A DNA stretch of 64,000 bases. It comes from Cryoendolithus antarcticus. Its lineage: Eukaryota > Ascomycota > Dothideomycetes > Cladosporiales > Cladosporiaceae. Shown in pieces: positions 62,850 to 64,000 of the stretch (positions are counted from its first letter, which is position 1; the number at the start of each line of letters is the position of its first letter). The position numbers were made by a program, and so were the translations under genes. The DNA is taken from NCBI GenBank assembly GCA_002077065.1, contig NAJO01000010.1, forward strand, positions 496,001 through 560,000, written 5' to 3'. The notes below the pieces were generated by a model. It searched no databases. It was not told the origin of the DNA and worked only from the letters and a program-made list of their open reading frames with translations.

Positions 62850-64000
62850 TCATTTTGGATAATCCTTCAAATGCCAGCTCTTGAATCGACTGAACTGCTC
62901 AAACCCAAACACACTCAACGTCTGCCCCTTCCCACTCTCCTTCCATCCCACCCACGCCAGATCTGGACTCGGGTAGTCGCATCGGTTGACGAACACCGTG
63001 CCAGCTTCGACATCTTCCGCGAGCTCCTCGCCCTTTGCCACATCTTTCGTCCAGATTGAAGCCGTGAGCCCGTATTGCGAGTCGTTCATCAGAGCCACAG
63101 CTTCTTCGTCCGACGAGACGGAGACGACGGGTATGAGAGGACCGAAAGTCTCTTCCTTCATGATGAGCATCTCGTGCGTGACACCTGTGAGAAGCGTAGG
63201 AGGGACGTAATTCCCATCTGTGGGCGAATTGGAGAACGTCGCATTCTCAGGCGTAGCGTTCTTTGCTCCTCGGGACACCGCATCGTCGATCTGATTCTGT
63301 ATCCGCTTCTTCGCCGCCTTACTGATGACAGGTCCGACGTTCGTCTTTCCGTCACTCGGATCACCCACTTTGTACCCGGCGAGCACTTTCTGCACCTCTT
63401 TGACGAACTCATCATGTACCTTTGCGTCCACGTAGATCCTCTCCAGCGAGCAACAGCTTTGGCCGGAGTTAAACACAGCCCCATCTACAATCTCCTCCGC
63501 CGCCCAGGCTAAGTCGACGTCTCCTCTCACGTACGCCGGGTCCTTACCACCTAGCTCAAGTCCAACTCGGCAATCCACCCGTCCGGCCACAGCTTTCTGC
63601 ACAGCGAGCCCACCTTCCACCGATCCCGTGAAACACACCAGCTTCACCTCCTCAGCCTGCACCAACTTCTCAATATTGCCCATATTCCCCGAGTGAAAGA
63701 ACTGCAGCACCCCTTCCTCCAACCCCGCCTCCTTGAAAATCTCGCATATCCTCTCAGCGATCGTAGGCGTCTGCGGACTAGGCTTGATTATCACCGCGTT
63801 GCCCGCCAGCAGCGCAGGCACGAGGGAATTGACCAGCGTAAGGTAAGGGTAATTCCAAGGGAACAGCACGACCACCACACCGAGCGGCGTCTTCCTGATC
63901 CATCGCCTGTACCCTGCTTCTTCCTCGCCAGGCGTGTCCACTAGCGCTTTCTCGGAGATCTTAACGAGGTATTCTCCCCGCTTCACGGCCGTGGTGACTT
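62850..64000 (-). CDS. Aldehyde dehydrogenase, N-terminus beyond the window
   Basis: This NAD(P)-dependent aldehyde dehydrogenase is truncated by the right edge: the frame is open through 64000 and the first codons lie outside. The visible 383 residues include the coenzyme-binding VVVLFPWNYPYLTLVNSLVP and NAVIIKPSPQTP, the second Rossmann glycine loop CFTGSVEGGLAVQ, the general base Glu in GLELGGKDPAYV and the catalytic Cys in FNSGQSCCSLERIYV. Further motifs are EETFGPLIPVV and the C-terminal GWKESGKGQTLSVFG. About 80-110 residues are missing by comparison with the usual 460-500. No intron is seen. Substrate cannot be assigned. Confidence 0.93.
   Translation of the reverse strand, partial: VTTAVKRGEYLVKISEKALVDTPGEEEAGYRRWIRKTPLGVVVVLFPWNYPYLTLVNSLVPALLAGNAVIIKPSPQTPTIAERICEIFKEAGLEEGVLQFFHSGNMGNIEKLVQAEEVKLVCFTGSVEGGLAVQKAVAGRVDCRVGLELGGKDPAYVRGDVDLAWAAEEIVDGAVFNSGQSCCSLERIYVDAKVHDEFVKEVQKVLAGYKVGDPSDGKTNVGPVISKAAKKRIQNQIDDAVSRGAKNATPENATFSNSPTDGNYVPPTLLTGVTHEMLIMKEETFGPLIPVVSVSSDEEAVALMNDSQYGLTASIWTKDVAKGEELAEDVEAGTVFVNRCDYPSPDLAWVGWKESGKGQTLSVFGFEQFSRFKSWHLKDYPK

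Overview
The window is nuclear DNA of a filamentous ascomycete (Pezizomycotina). The evidence is split, divergently transcribed ATP-citrate lyase genes, short GT-AG introns (about 50-110 nt) with CTAAC/CTGAC-like branch sites, an NRC-2/Fpk-type AGC kinase, a DDHD phospholipase, a fungal sulfite reductase beta subunit and a HET-domain gene. Class Dothideomycetes is my best guess from overall gene character, but nothing here proves it. Splice sites were placed by eye from GT/AG consensus, frame continuity and recalled family conservation. No alignment or database search was run.

Left part (1-25 kb): spliceosomal SmF (593-1248, -); the acl2/acl1 ATP-citrate lyase pair (1745-3311 - and 4922-7104 +), which together make the heteromeric cytosolic enzyme that produces acetyl-CoA from citrate; a long N-terminal-motor kinesin (8022-13545, -); a secreted pepsin-like aspartic protease whose intron holds an inverted repeat (14667-16307, -); a zinc alcohol dehydrogenase (17393-18627, -); a small membrane protein (20307-20804, -); a DDHD-domain phospholipase (21323-24067, +); and a small gene that breaks frame (24680-25211, +).

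Middle part (26-51 kb): sulfite reductase beta subunit (25991-30700, +), then a gene-poor, repeat-rich stretch with a ~32-bp array, a ~28-bp array and a 20-bp minisatellite, a zinc-less MDR oxidoreductase (36598-37638, +) and an NRC-2-like kinase (38479-40645, -). Interspersed are four members of what looks like one divergent, unrecognised family: 32064-33926 (-), 41961-42706 (+, short), 43801-46065 (+) and 48562-51135 (+, interrupted by a stop). They share a C-terminal block of roughly 130-190 residues, and the first adds a CxxC...CxxC zinc ribbon. A multiply frameshifted gene relic (about 47208-48015) lies between the last two. This cluster is the most novel-looking feature of the window.

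Right part (51-64 kb): a metallo-beta-lactamase-fold protein (51453-52525, -); a 176-bp divergent promoter shared by an ATP25/RsfS-like mitochondrial protein (53026-54177, -) and mitoribosomal protein uS5m (54354-55479, +); a second divergent pair of spliceosome genes, U5 protein DIB1 (56615-57046, -) and U2 A' LEA1 (57427-58310, +); a small Cys-rich-N-terminus protein (58784-59528, -); a HET-domain gene with an apparent frameshift (60491-62334, -); and an aldehyde dehydrogenase running off the right edge (62850-64000, -). No tRNA, rRNA, CRISPR array or intact transposon was recognised.
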